NCBI RefSeq assembly: GCF_902833225.1
Contig: NZ_CADFEI010000009.1
Span: 186,001 to 250,000 of the forward strand
Reading direction: 5' to 3'
Source: Burkholderia sp. BCC1644
Lineage (GTDB): Bacteria; Pseudomonadota; Gammaproteobacteria; Burkholderiales; Burkholderiaceae
Length of the DNA stretch: 64,000 nucleotides
Shown one piece after another: positions 17,929-27,020 of the stretch. The translations under genes and the position numbers were made by a program. The notes under the pieces are model-generated. The model searched no databases. It was not told where the DNA came from and saw only the letters and a program-made list of their open reading frames with translations. How positions within the stretch are numbered: position 1 is the first letter of the stretch; every line of letters starts with the position of its first letter.

Positions 17929-19056
17929 ATGACCGCACGTCGCGGTGCCGCGGTCGCCATCGCACCCGGACACGAGACAGCCAGCCTGTCGAAAGCCCAG
18001 AACACGTTCAATACGCTCGTCAAGCAGATCGAAAAGCGGCGCGAACGGCTTGGCGCCTGGGACGCCGTGATGCCGGCCTTCCAGACGAAATTCGTCGACG
18101 GGCTGCTGCCGCTCGAACAGGCGTCGACGGCGTTGCGGATCCGCTTGCTCAATCTGCTCGACGACGCGTTCCTGCAGAAGGGCTTGAGCAAGGCCGAGCA
18201 GCGTACGCTGTCCGGGCTGATCGCCGACATGGCGCGCAACCTGCTCGACTTCAGCGACGACGCGCAGTTGAAAGTCATCTACAACCGGCACTGCGCATCG
18301 GGCGACGACGGCCGTCCAGCGGCCGACCGCGCACCCAAAAAGCAGGAACCGGAGCCGATTCCCGACGTTGCGCCGGCAGACGATCTCGACACGCTGTCGC
18401 CCGACGAACTCGCCGAGCGCATGCAAGCCGAGCTGGACGAACAGTTCAGGCGCGACATGGCCGAGCACGAGGCCCGCGAAGCACAGCGAGCGAAGCGCAA
18501 GAAAGCGCCCCGGCAATCGGCCGCCGCAGCCAAACGCGAAGCCGAGCAGGCCGAATCGAGCAAGTCGATCCGCGAGGTCTATCGCAAGCTCGCGAGCGCG
18601 CTGCACCCCGATCGCGAAACCGATCCTCAGGAGCAGGAGCGCAAGACCGTACTGATGCAGCGGGTCAACCACGCGTATGCGAAGGGCAATCTCCTGCAAC
18701 TGCTCGAACTGCAACTGGAAATCGAGCAGATCGACCGGCGCGCGATCGACGGCCTGAGCGAAGCGCGGCTGACGCGCTACAACGGCATCCTGGAGGAACA
18801 GCTCCGCGAGCTGGATCAGGAGATTCAGCACGTCGAAACCGGCTTCCGGCGGACTTACGGGATCGCGCAGTCGGTCAAGGTCGCGCCCGATACCGTGATG
18901 CGCATGCTCACGCGCGACATTGCCGGCATGCAGCGCAGCAACCACGACCTGACCGTGGCGCTGCGCGAGTTCGACGATCCGGAAAACGTCCGGGACTGGC
19001 TGAAGGACATGAAGCGCCGGCCGGCTTCGTCCCGCTTCGACGACGATTCTTTCTAG
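17929..19056 (+). CDS. J-domain-containing protein
   Basis: A 375-residue soluble protein. An N-terminal helical region (1-130) is followed by an acidic linker and a charged coiled-coil stretch (about 165-210). A J-domain-like segment (IREVYRKLASALHPDRE, HPD at about 226-228) then sits in the middle of the protein, with another helical region after it. The HPD motif stimulates Hsp70 ATPase in DnaJ proteins, so it may recruit DnaK to an unknown client. It lacks the G/F-rich and zinc-finger regions of DnaJ. The ATG at 17929 follows GGAGGAC. It resembles hypothetical proteins annotated as molecular chaperone DnaJ in beta-proteobacteria; the exact role is unknown. Confidence 0.7.
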   Translation: MTARRGAAVAIAPGHETASLSKAQNTFNTLVKQIEKRRERLGAWDAVMPAFQTKFVDGLLPLEQASTALRIRLLNLLDDAFLQKGLSKAEQRTLSGLIADMARNLLDFSDDAQLKVIYNRHCASGDDGRPAADRAPKKQEPEPIPDVAPADDLDTLSPDELAERMQAELDEQFRRDMAEHEAREAQRAKRKKAPRQSAAAAKREAEQAESSKSIREVYRKLASALHPDRETDPQEQERKTVLMQRVNHAYAKGNLLQLLELQLEIEQIDRRAIDGLSEARLTRYNGILEEQLRELDQEIQHVETGFRRTYGIAQSVKVAPDTVMRMLTRDIAGMQRSNHDLTVALREFDDPENVRDWLKDMKRRPASSRFDDDSF

Positions 19057-19127
19057 GCGCGGTTCGACCCTGCGGAAACGGCGGCACACCACGCCGCCGC
19101 CCGCCGCCCCCTCGCCCGGCCCCTGCC

Positions 19128-20504
19128 TTACGCCTTGTGCCCCGAGATCGGCCCCGCTTCGCCGGTCAGGTTGAACACGCTGTCGATCCACGCGAGAAAC
19201 GTCGAGAACGTGAAGTCCGACCACTGCTGCGTGCGGAACGCCTTCATCACCGGCGTATCGGCCGGGTCCTGCTGGTTCAGCAGGTTGTCGACGAACGTGC
19301 CGATGTCGGCATCGGTGCCGTTCTCGTGGATCCCCGACCCGGTGAAGCTGACGGCCGTCACCTGGTGGTTGTCGATGAAGTCGTTGCGCGCCCACGGCAT
19401 GAAATAGCCGAAGTTCGGCAACGGGTTCAGCGTCTGCTTGAGACCGTCCAGTTCCTTCGCGAACATCGCGAGCGACAGCGCATCCTTCGTCGCATCGTCG
19501 GGCGCCGCCATCACGGCCGGCACGAACGCGCGATAGTGATACGCGGCGATGATCTTGTCGCGCTGGTAGCTGGAAAAACCGAAGCGGTCATGCGGAAAGG
19601 TCGCCGACAGCGCCGCGTACGCACTCCCCATGTTGCCCGGATCGAAACGGCTGGTCAGCCGGCTGTTCACGGTGATCATCCCGTCGGGGCCCGTCATCCC
19701 CCACTCGGTGCGCACGCGGTCGTACAGGCCGACCGACGGATGCGCGGCCGCATCGGCATCGAACGGCGTGTTGAAGACCGTGCCGGCATCGTCGAGCAGC
19801 GAGCTGTGCGCTTGCGGCTGCAGCGTGTTGCGCAGCGTCGCGTAGTTCGCGAGCGTGCCGTAGCCGCCCGCGCTCATCCCGTACACGAGCAGCCGGTTCG
19901 GCTTGCCGAAGCCGTGCGACGTCAGCCACTGCGCGACGGCCTGGATGTTCTTCAGCCCGCTGTAGTGCTGGAGGCGCCAGTCGCCGGAAGGCGACGTATA
20001 GTTGCGCACCGCGCTGCCCATGTGGATATCTCCGGTGCAATAGGGCACGAAAACCTGTGTCCATTGCTGCGTCTCGACCTTCGGTTCGCCGACGAGAATG
20101 TGCGCGAGATCCATGCGGGTGAGCAGCGGCGACAGGAACGACGACAGCAGGCTCTCGTTCGCGGTGCCGTTCATGTAGTTGTGCGGGATGCCGTCCGGAT
20201 TGAAGCCGCCGAGGCCGGCCTCGGCGCCGGTCGACGTCTGCGTGCAGGTGCCGTAGTTCCAGCACGCGCCGCCCGGTTCCATCATGTACAGCAGGTTGTC
20301 CGACTGCGCGCGATTGATGTAGAAGCGCATCGGCGTGCCGTTGCCGCACGATGCGCCGCTGCTCTCCGGCAACGTCACTTCGTACCACGAATAATAGGGA
20401 ATCGCCGGATCCGGCATGGTCGTGTCGGCCGCGTGGCCGTTCAGTGCCGCGCAACCGAGCAGCGTCGCGACGGCGACGCGCAGCAGGCATCGTGCTGTGG
20501 ACAT
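19128..20504 (-). CDS. Pectinacetylesterase-family exported hydrolase
   Basis: A 458-residue exported alpha/beta-hydrolase-like protein. The signal peptide ends at GHAAD. The family signature EPGGACWNYGTC (about residues 76-87), the nucleophile motif GMSAGGYG near 208-215, a DDAG aspartate segment and a C-terminal GIHENG histidine are all visible. Plant and animal relatives (pectinacetylesterase, Notum) remove acyl groups from polysaccharides or proteins. The natural substrate here is uncertain and it may be a secreted esterase or depolymerase. It lies downstream of the membrane-anchored accessory protein at 20571, which may help its export or folding. Confidence 0.75.
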   Translation of the reverse strand: MSTARCLLRVAVATLLGCAALNGHAADTTMPDPAIPYYSWYEVTLPESSGASCGNGTPMRFYINRAQSDNLLYMMEPGGACWNYGTCTQTSTGAEAGLGGFNPDGIPHNYMNGTANESLLSSFLSPLLTRMDLAHILVGEPKVETQQWTQVFVPYCTGDIHMGSAVRNYTSPSGDWRLQHYSGLKNIQAVAQWLTSHGFGKPNRLLVYGMSAGGYGTLANYATLRNTLQPQAHSSLLDDAGTVFNTPFDADAAAHPSVGLYDRVRTEWGMTGPDGMITVNSRLTSRFDPGNMGSAYAALSATFPHDRFGFSSYQRDKIIAAYHYRAFVPAVMAAPDDATKDALSLAMFAKELDGLKQTLNPLPNFGYFMPWARNDFIDNHQVTAVSFTGSGIHENGTDADIGTFVDNLLNQQDPADTPVMKAFRTQQWSDFTFSTFLAWIDSVFNLTGEAGPISGHKA

Positions 20505-20570
20505 CTCCCCTCCTTGTCGATGGACATGACGCGGCCGCCGGGCATCGTCCCGGCGTCGCAGATTCGGCGC

Positions 20571-21284
20571 TCAGTGCGCGCCGGACGGTGAAGCGCCGTC
20601 GAACAGCTGGACACGCAGCGCCTGCAGGCGCTGCGCGATGACGGTCTGTTGCTGGTCGGGATCGGCAACGCTCGCCTGAACCTGCCGGACCACGTCGCGG
20701 CTTTGCTGCTCGTACGCGAGATAGCGCGGATCCTGCGCGGGCGACGGGCCGACCGTCTGCTGCGCATACGTATCCCATTGCGCGCGCATCGACCGGATCG
20801 CCGCGCTGCGCGTCGCGGGATCGGCCTCGGTGTCGGTCAGCAGCGCCGCGCTGAGCGCTTCAGCCTGCACGGGCACGATTTCGTTGCGTGCGACATGGTC
20901 GGGGAGTTCGTCGAGAATCCGGCGAGCGAGCGCATCGCGCTCGGCCTGCGGCAGGCTGTTGCGGCGATCGCCGTACGCGGCGACTTCGTCGCGGAACCGC
21001 GCGAACGCGACGATGCGCTTCACTTCGGCATCGGCGTCGGGGCGCCCCGCGAGGCTGCGGCGCAGCGCGTCGACATCGAGCCGCCGCTCTTCAGGGCCGG
21101 GCGTCGCGGCGCCGGTGCCGAACGCATCGGCCGCGCCCGGCTGCGCGCTCGCCGTCGCAGCCGTCGTGCCCGATGACGCGGCTTGCGCCGGTGTCGCTGC
21201 TTCATATCGCCAGATTGCAACGACGGCCACGCCGATCGCCGCGATCGCGCCTGTGCGCCGCCAGAGTGCCCTGTTCTTCTTCAC
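20571..21284 (-). CDS. Membrane-anchored periplasmic accessory protein (PlcR/lipase-chaperone-like)
   Basis: A 237-residue protein with one N-terminal membrane anchor (GAIAAIGVAVVAIWRY) and a long, helical, charged periplasmic part. Features such as RRLDVDALRRSLAG, DELPDHVARNEIVPVQAEALSAALL and a repeated helix pattern recall accessory/foldase proteins of secreted lipases and phospholipases (PlcR type), but I cannot confirm the family. The start is a GTG at 21284 preceded by GAGGAGG. It is 66 bp upstream of the exported hydrolase on the same strand, which supports a chaperone or secretion role for that enzyme. Confidence 0.55.
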   Translation of the reverse strand: MKKNRALWRRTGAIAAIGVAVVAIWRYEAATPAQAASSGTTAATASAQPGAADAFGTGAATPGPEERRLDVDALRRSLAGRPDADAEVKRIVAFARFRDEVAAYGDRRNSLPQAERDALARRILDELPDHVARNEIVPVQAEALSAALLTDTEADPATRSAAIRSMRAQWDTYAQQTVGPSPAQDPRYLAYEQQSRDVVRQVQASVADPDQQQTVIAQRLQALRVQLFDGASPSGAH

Positions 21285-21714
21285 GTCGCCTCCTCGTCAC
21301 GTCATGCCGTTCTGCGCCGGTGCATCCGCGAGTAGGTTCTAGGTCGAATCCGGCATGCAGTCAAAAGCGGCGCTAGAACGCAGGCACTAAACCTGCTCGC
21401 ATCGGCCGCACCCGGCAAAACGTTTGAAACGCATTTCGTTGCCGCACGGGCACACGCGGCAGGTCGCGCGCCACGCCCGTGCGGCGGCGGTTCGGGCCGG
21501 TGCGCGTCCTGTGAGCCGCAACGCCAAGCAAGGCACGGTCCAGCCGGACGACGCGCGGCGGCACTCGTGCGGCGTGGCCGATACGGATGGCCGGATCGGA
21601 CCCGTCTAACGACCCGCTCAGCGCTTGGTCACCATTTTGGCCAGCCCTATGCTGATTTCCGACACGCGCCGAACGGTCGGCGCGACGCACACCCGAACCA
21701 GCCGAGCCCGTTCC
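21285..21714. other. 430-bp intergenic region, divergent promoters
   Basis: No reading frame here has a recognisable product. It separates two divergent genes, so both promoters should lie here. I see no convincing repeat, terminator or RNA structure. Confidence 0.5.
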
Positions 21715-22941
21715 ATGAGCCGTGCAGACCTTCCGCTTCGCGCCCCTGCGGCCGTCCGCGACTACCGTTACTACCGCGACGCGCTCGCGGGCCGCCGGCT
21801 CCCGGCCGCGTTCGTCGATCTCGATTGCCTCGACGCCAATCTCGCCGACCTGAAGCGCCGCGCGCACGGCATGCCGATCCGGCTGGCGACGAAGTCGGTG
21901 CGCTCGCGCGAGCTGATCGGCGCGGTGCTGGCCGCCGGCCCGTTCATGCAGGGACTGCTGTGCTACTCGGCCGCGGAGGCCGCGTGGCTCGCTGACGGCG
22001 GGTTCGACGACATCGTCGTCGCCTATCCGACCGTCGAGCCCGACGACCTGCGCGCGGTGGCCGCGCAACTCAGGCTGGGCCGCTCGATCACGCTGATGGT
22101 CGACGACGGCGCTCAGGTCGACGCGATCGACCGGATCGCGCACGACGAACGCGTCACGATCCCGCTCGCGATCGATCTCGACATGTCATCGGCGTATCCG
22201 GGCCTGTACTTCGGCATGTACCGCTCGCCGGTGCGCGACGTGGCCGGCGCACTCGCGCTCGCCAACCGCATTCGCGAGCGGCAGCACGTGCGGCTCGACG
22301 GGCTGATGGGCTACGAAGGGCAGATTGCCGGCGTCGCCGACACCGAACCGGGCGGCGGTGCACGCAACGCGCTGGTGCGACACCTGAAGCGCCGCTCGGC
22401 GCGCGAGATCAATGCGCGCCGCCAGGCCGCCGTGCAGGCGCTCGCGGCAGCCGGCCACGCGCTGCGTTTCGTGAACGGCGGCGGTACCGGCAGCTTCGAG
22501 AGCACGCTCGGCGACGCGTCCGTCACCGAGCTGGCGGCCGGCTCCGGCCTCTATGCGCCGGCGCTGTTCGATCACTACGCGGCATTCCATGCGCAGCCGG
22601 CCGCCGGCTTCGCGCTGCCGGTCGTGCGGATGCCGCAGCCGGGCATCGCGACCTGCTCCGGCGGCGGCTATGTCGCGTCCGGCCCGGCCGGCAAGAGCCG
22701 CCTGCCGCGCCCGTGGCTACCGGCCGGCTGCACGCTGATCGCCAACGAGGGCGCGGGAGAAGTGCAGACACCCGTGCGTGTGCCACCCGGCTTCGCGCCG
22801 GCCATTGGCGATCCGATCCTGTTCCGCCACGCGAAAGCCGGCGAGCTGTGCGAGCGCTTCAACACGCTGCTGCTGATTCGAGGCGGCCGCGTGGTCGGCG
22901 AGGCGCCCACCTATCGCGGCGAAGGCAAGAGCTTCTTCTAG
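21715..22941 (+). CDS. D-threonine aldolase / D-serine dehydratase-like PLP enzyme
   Basis: A 408-residue fold-type III PLP enzyme. It has an alanine-racemase-like barrel, with the likely PLP lysine in ATKSVRS at about residue 60, and a C-terminal D-serine-dehydratase-like domain. That domain carries a metal-site motif HAKAGELCERFN near the end, as in DSD1 and D-threonine aldolase. Such enzymes cleave or deaminate D-beta-hydroxy amino acids. The ATG at 21715 gives the family start; the frame is open from 21625 but lacks a better site. It is followed by a sugar-lactone oxidase and an MFS gene, so it is likely part of that operon. The exact substrate is unknown. Confidence 0.75.
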   Translation: MSRADLPLRAPAAVRDYRYYRDALAGRRLPAAFVDLDCLDANLADLKRRAHGMPIRLATKSVRSRELIGAVLAAGPFMQGLLCYSAAEAAWLADGGFDDIVVAYPTVEPDDLRAVAAQLRLGRSITLMVDDGAQVDAIDRIAHDERVTIPLAIDLDMSSAYPGLYFGMYRSPVRDVAGALALANRIRERQHVRLDGLMGYEGQIAGVADTEPGGGARNALVRHLKRRSAREINARRQAAVQALAAAGHALRFVNGGGTGSFESTLGDASVTELAAGSGLYAPALFDHYAAFHAQPAAGFALPVVRMPQPGIATCSGGGYVASGPAGKSRLPRPWLPAGCTLIANEGAGEVQTPVRVPPGFAPAIGDPILFRHAKAGELCERFNTLLLIRGGRVVGEAPTYRGEGKSFF

Positions 22942-23009
22942 CGGGCTGCGTGGCCCTCATGCAGACCGCTCAAACCCAACCATTCAAACGAAACCCAAGG
23001 AGACAACGC

Positions 23010-24410
23010 ATGTGGCGCAACTGGTCGGGATATGTCTGCAGTCCTGATGCAACCGTATCGACGCCCGCGTCGCGCACCGCGCTTGCGGCCGTGCTGCGCG
23101 ATGCGGCGGCTTCGGGCGCCACCGTGCGCGCGGCGGGTGCCGGTCATTCGTTCTCGCCGCTCGTGCAGACCGACGACGTGATCCTGTCGCTCGACGCCAT
23201 GCAGGGCGTGATCGACGTCGACCGCGACCGGCGCGTCGCGCGCGTGCATGCGGGCACGCGGCTGTGGGCGCTGGGCCCCGCGCTCGCCGCGCACGGTCTC
23301 GCGATGGAAAACCTCGGCGACATCAACGTGCAGTCGATCGCCGGCGCGACCAGCACCGGCACGCACGGCACCGGCATCACGCTCGGCAACCTGGCGACGC
23401 AGATCGACAGTCTGACCTTCCTGTGCGCGGACGGCAGCGAGATCCGCGCGACGGCCGACACGCACCCCGACCTGTTCGCGGGCGGCCGGATCGGGCTCGG
23501 CGCGCTCGGCGTGCTGACCGAGATCGGCCTGCGCCTCGTGCCGGCGTTCAACCTGCGCCTCGAACGCGGCGGCATGCGGCTCGACGATTGCCTCGCGCAA
23601 GCGGACGCGCTGATCGCGAAGCATCGCTCGTTCGAGTTCTACTGGTTCCCGCACACCGACACCGTGCTGACCAAGGCGTGGGACATGACCGACGAGCCGG
23701 CCAACGCCGTGCACTGGGCAAGCCGCGCCTCCGAGTCGTTCCTCGAGAACACGGTGTTCGGCGCGCTATGCGGGCTCGGCCGGCGCGTGCCGTCGCTGTG
23801 CCCGGCGCTGAGCCGGCTGTGCGCGTCCACCGTGTCGGCAGGCCGGCATGTCGATGCGAGTTACGCGATGCTGTCGACGGTACGTCGCGTACGCTTCAAC
23901 GAAATGGAATGGTCGGTGCCGGCCGAACGCGGCGCCGATGCGCTGCGCGAAATCCGCGACTTCATCGCGCGCCGCAGCTTCCCGCTGATGTTCCCGATCG
24001 AATACCGCTGGGTGCGCGGCGACGACATCTGGCTGAGCCCCGACTACGGGCGCGACAGCGTGCGCATCTCGGCGCACCAGTATCGCGGGATGCCGTTCGA
24101 CGCGTACTTCTCGGGCGTGCAGGCGATCTGCCGCAATCACGGCGGGCGGCCGCACTGGGGCAAGGTGCATGCGCTGCGCGCCGCCGAGCTGGCCGCGTGC
24201 TATCCGCACTGGGACGACTTCCTCGCGCTGCGCGAACGGATGGACCCGCACGGCCGCTTCCTGACGCCGTACCTGCGCACGCTGTTCGGGCTGCAGCAAA
24301 GCTCATCGGCGCCCGCGCCGGCTTCGACGGGCCGCCGAGGGACACACCCGATGCACGAAACGGCCAGCGTCGCGCAAGATCGGCCGCGTTCCAGCCAGGA
24401 GGCTTCATGA
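23010..24410 (+). CDS. D-arabinono-1,4-lactone oxidase-family FAD oxidoreductase
   Basis: A 466-residue VAO-family flavoprotein. The FAD-binding half shows RAAGAGHSFSPL, the STGTHGTG segment and LGALGVLTEI. The C-terminal ALO domain ends with the diagnostic RPHWGKVH and DPHGRFLTPYL. Family members oxidise aldonolactones or polyols (L-gulono-lactone, D-arabinono-lactone, xylitol). The ATG at 23010 has AAGGAGA 5-10 bp upstream. Its stop overlaps the start of the MFS gene (ATGA), so the two are translationally coupled. A soluble, cytoplasmic enzyme is likely, as no signal peptide is seen. Confidence 0.85.
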   Translation: MWRNWSGYVCSPDATVSTPASRTALAAVLRDAAASGATVRAAGAGHSFSPLVQTDDVILSLDAMQGVIDVDRDRRVARVHAGTRLWALGPALAAHGLAMENLGDINVQSIAGATSTGTHGTGITLGNLATQIDSLTFLCADGSEIRATADTHPDLFAGGRIGLGALGVLTEIGLRLVPAFNLRLERGGMRLDDCLAQADALIAKHRSFEFYWFPHTDTVLTKAWDMTDEPANAVHWASRASESFLENTVFGALCGLGRRVPSLCPALSRLCASTVSAGRHVDASYAMLSTVRRVRFNEMEWSVPAERGADALREIRDFIARRSFPLMFPIEYRWVRGDDIWLSPDYGRDSVRISAHQYRGMPFDAYFSGVQAICRNHGGRPHWGKVHALRAAELAACYPHWDDFLALRERMDPHGRFLTPYLRTLFGLQQSSSAPAPASTGRRGTHPMHETASVAQDRPRSSQEAS

Positions 24411-25591
24411 GCACCGCCACGCTGCACCCCGCCGCACAGTCGCGCCCCGATCCGTCGACCGGCGCCGTCGTGCGCCTCGCGCTCGCATTCGCGGCGGCCA
24501 CCAACGGCCTGATCCTGTCGCCGTTCCTCGTCGCGGCCGTGATGACGCGCTTCCGGCTCGACGAAGGCACCGCGACCGCGCTCGTCAGCGCCGAGATCCT
24601 CGGCATCGCGATCAGTTGCGCGCTGCTGTCGCACCGGATCGCGCGCGCCGCGCGGCCGTTCACGCTGGCCGGCATCGTCGGCACGATCGTCGGCCAGGCG
24701 GCCAGCGCGGTCGCGCCCGGCGTCGTGTCGGCGGCCGCCGCGCGCGGGATGACAGGGCTGTTCGAAGGGATGCTGTTCGTCGTCGTCGCATCGGGTGTGT
24801 CGCAGCGCGCGTCGACCGACCGCCTGTGGGGGCAAATCAACCTGCTCGCGGGCGGCATCAACGGCGGCATCCTCGTGCTGATCTCCGCGCTGCCGGCCGC
24901 GTGGCTCGGCCGCTGGGTGTTCGCGCTGCTGGCGGCCGTCGTCGCCGTGCTGGCGCCCGCGATCCGCGGCATCGACGCGTTCGCGAGCGCGCAGTCGCAA
25001 GCCCGCGTGCGCGGCCACGCGCTGCCGTGGCGACCGGTCGTCGCGATCTGGGTCGTGACCGCGCTCGTGTACGGCGTGCAGGCGTCGCAATGGGCAATTG
25101 CCGGCTTCGTCGGCGAGCGCGCCGGGCTGTCGCCGACGACGATCGGCGTGCTGCTGTCGGTGTCGTCGCTGCTCGGCTTCGTCGGCGCGGCGATTCCGTC
25201 GCATCCGGCCAGCCACAAGCACCGCCTCGTGCTGATCTGGGCCGCCCAGCTCGCGATGATCGGGTCGATCGAATGGTTCTTCGCCGCGCGCGGCGGCAGC
25301 GCGTACTTCCTGAGCCAGTTCGTGTTGAACAGCGCGTTCTTCGTGATCGTGCCGTTCCTCACCGGGATGCTGTCCGACGTCGACCCGGACGGCTCGCTCG
25401 TCGCGCGCACGCTCGTCGTCACGTTCTTCGCGGCCGGTATCGGCACCGCGTTGTCCGGCGCGCTGCTCGACCGCTTCGGCGGCACGCATGTCGCCCACGT
25501 GCTGTGCGTGGCCGTGCTGGCGGCCGCGCCATGCGTGCGCATCGCGTTGCGTCGCGCCGATTCGGGCGCCGTGGCCCGCGCGTCGTCCTGA
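24407..25591 (+). CDS. MFS transporter
   Basis: A 394-residue major-facilitator protein with about 11-12 hydrophobic helices. The start ATG at 24407 overlaps the previous stop and has AGGAGG just upstream. Because it is coupled to the FAD oxidoreductase, it probably moves that enzyme's substrate or product (a sugar acid, polyol or hydroxy amino acid) across the inner membrane. The substrate cannot be read from the sequence. Confidence 0.82.
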   Translation: MSTATLHPAAQSRPDPSTGAVVRLALAFAAATNGLILSPFLVAAVMTRFRLDEGTATALVSAEILGIAISCALLSHRIARAARPFTLAGIVGTIVGQAASAVAPGVVSAAAARGMTGLFEGMLFVVVASGVSQRASTDRLWGQINLLAGGINGGILVLISALPAAWLGRWVFALLAAVVAVLAPAIRGIDAFASAQSQARVRGHALPWRPVVAIWVVTALVYGVQASQWAIAGFVGERAGLSPTTIGVLLSVSSLLGFVGAAIPSHPASHKHRLVLIWAAQLAMIGSIEWFFAARGGSAYFLSQFVLNSAFFVIVPFLTGMLSDVDPDGSLVARTLVVTFFAAGIGTALSGALLDRFGGTHVAHVLCVAVLAAAPCVRIALRRADSGAVARASS

Positions 25592-25729
25592 CCGCACTGC
25601 GCAACGGCGTGGCCGCGACGCACCACGAGATTGGCCGCCACGGCCGTGGCCCGCGCAAATTTGGTTTTCTACAGTCGTTTCCGGCAGTGCAAGGCTGCCG
25701 GCCCCCTGACCGATGTGGAGTCCAGAAGA

Positions 25730-26926
25730 ATGAATCGTCCCGATAGCATTCGCGCGGCGTGCTGCGCGATGATGGTCCTGGCCGGTGCCGGCGCGCACGC
25801 GCAAAGCAACGTGACGCTCTACGGCGTAATCGATGCGGGCATCCGCTACGAGACGCACGGCGTGTCCTATGGCGCCGACGGCACGCCGGTATCGACCGGC
25901 CGCAAGATCTCGATGGCCGACGGCGGCGGCCTGACCGAAAGCTACTGGGGCCTCAAGGGCAATGAGGATCTGGGCGGCGGGCTGTCCGCCCAGTTCAACG
26001 TGGAAAGCCACTTCGGCCCGAACAGCGGCGCCATCGTGCCGGCCGGCTCGCCGAACTTCTTCCAGGTCGCGTACGTGGGGCTCACGTCGACGTCGCTCGG
26101 CCAGCTCTCGCTCGGGCGCCAGTACAACGTGCCGTTCGAGATGGTGTCGCTGACCTTCGGCTCGAACCTGTGGGCCGGCCCGCAAGACCCGTACTTCAAC
26201 CTGTTCAAGCCGGAGCAGACGATGCTCGCGGGTGCGCGCACCAGCAACATGATCCAGTACGGCGCGCAGCTCGGCAGCTTCTACCTGCTCGCGCAATACG
26301 CGCCGGGCGGCCACGCGGGCGGCGGCGTGAACGGCGGCCAGCTCGGCGCGGCCGCCGCGTATGCGCCGGACAAGGGACCGTTCACGGTCGGCGCATCGTT
26401 CATGCGCAGCTGGGACGACGTCACGCACGGGAAATTCGACATCTACACGGGCGGCGGCTCGGTGACGATCGGCAACGCAACCGTCAACGCCGGCTATATC
26501 GAGAACGCACGCGACAACGACTTCACGTCGTTCGAGAACGGCCCGTTCAGCCCGACCGACCTGGCCGGGCTCGGCATCATCTCGCCCGCGCAGGTGGTCG
26601 ACCCGACGACGCCCGGCGGGTTCCGCCGCCGCAAGATGGCGCTCGCGGGGCTGACCTACCGCTTCACGCCGGCGTTCACGGCGGCCGTCAACGCGTGGTG
26701 GACCCAGCAATCGGGTTACACGTCGGACTTCGACGGCCGCGCGCGCCAGTTCCAGGTGATCGCCGGCTACAGCCTGTCGAAGCGCAGCATGCTCTACGCG
26801 GAAGTCGACTACGCGATCTACCGCGGCGGGCTGGTCGGCGCGCAGTTGGTCGGCGTGAACGGGCAGGCGCCGAGCACGAGCACCACGCAGCTCGGCGCGA
26901 CGGTCGGCCTGCGCCACTACTTCTGA
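25730..26926 (+). CDS. Outer-membrane porin (OmpC-like, Burkholderia type)
   Basis: A 398-residue Gram-negative general porin. The signal peptide ends at GAHAQ, followed by SNVTLYGVIDAGI. The 16-strand barrel pattern is clear, with GLKGNEDLGGGLSAQF and LGRQYNVPF, and the C-terminus is phenylalanine (GLRHYF), as required for assembly by BAM. GGAG lies 10 bp before the ATG at 25730. It is downstream of the MFS gene and may supply the outer-membrane route for the same substrate. Confidence 0.92.
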   Translation: MNRPDSIRAACCAMMVLAGAGAHAQSNVTLYGVIDAGIRYETHGVSYGADGTPVSTGRKISMADGGGLTESYWGLKGNEDLGGGLSAQFNVESHFGPNSGAIVPAGSPNFFQVAYVGLTSTSLGQLSLGRQYNVPFEMVSLTFGSNLWAGPQDPYFNLFKPEQTMLAGARTSNMIQYGAQLGSFYLLAQYAPGGHAGGGVNGGQLGAAAAYAPDKGPFTVGASFMRSWDDVTHGKFDIYTGGGSVTIGNATVNAGYIENARDNDFTSFENGPFSPTDLAGLGIISPAQVVDPTTPGGFRRRKMALAGLTYRFTPAFTAAVNAWWTQQSGYTSDFDGRARQFQVIAGYSLSKRSMLYAEVDYAIYRGGLVGAQLVGVNGQAPSTSTTQLGATVGLRHYF

Positions 26927-26955
26927 CGCGGGGTCGCGTGGCATGTGGGCGATAA

Positions 26956-26978
26956 CGGCCGGGGCGGCACCCCGGCCG
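26956..26978. terminator. GC-rich hairpin between porin and AraC gene
   Basis: CGGCCGGGG-CGGCA-CCCCGGCCG is a perfect 9-bp stem 30 bp after the porin stop. There is no clear T-run, so it may be a weak terminator or an RNA 3'-end stabiliser. Confidence 0.4.
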
Positions 26979-27020
26979 GGCGGGACGAGTACAATCCGTG
27001 GAAAAAAACACGGAGCGTTC

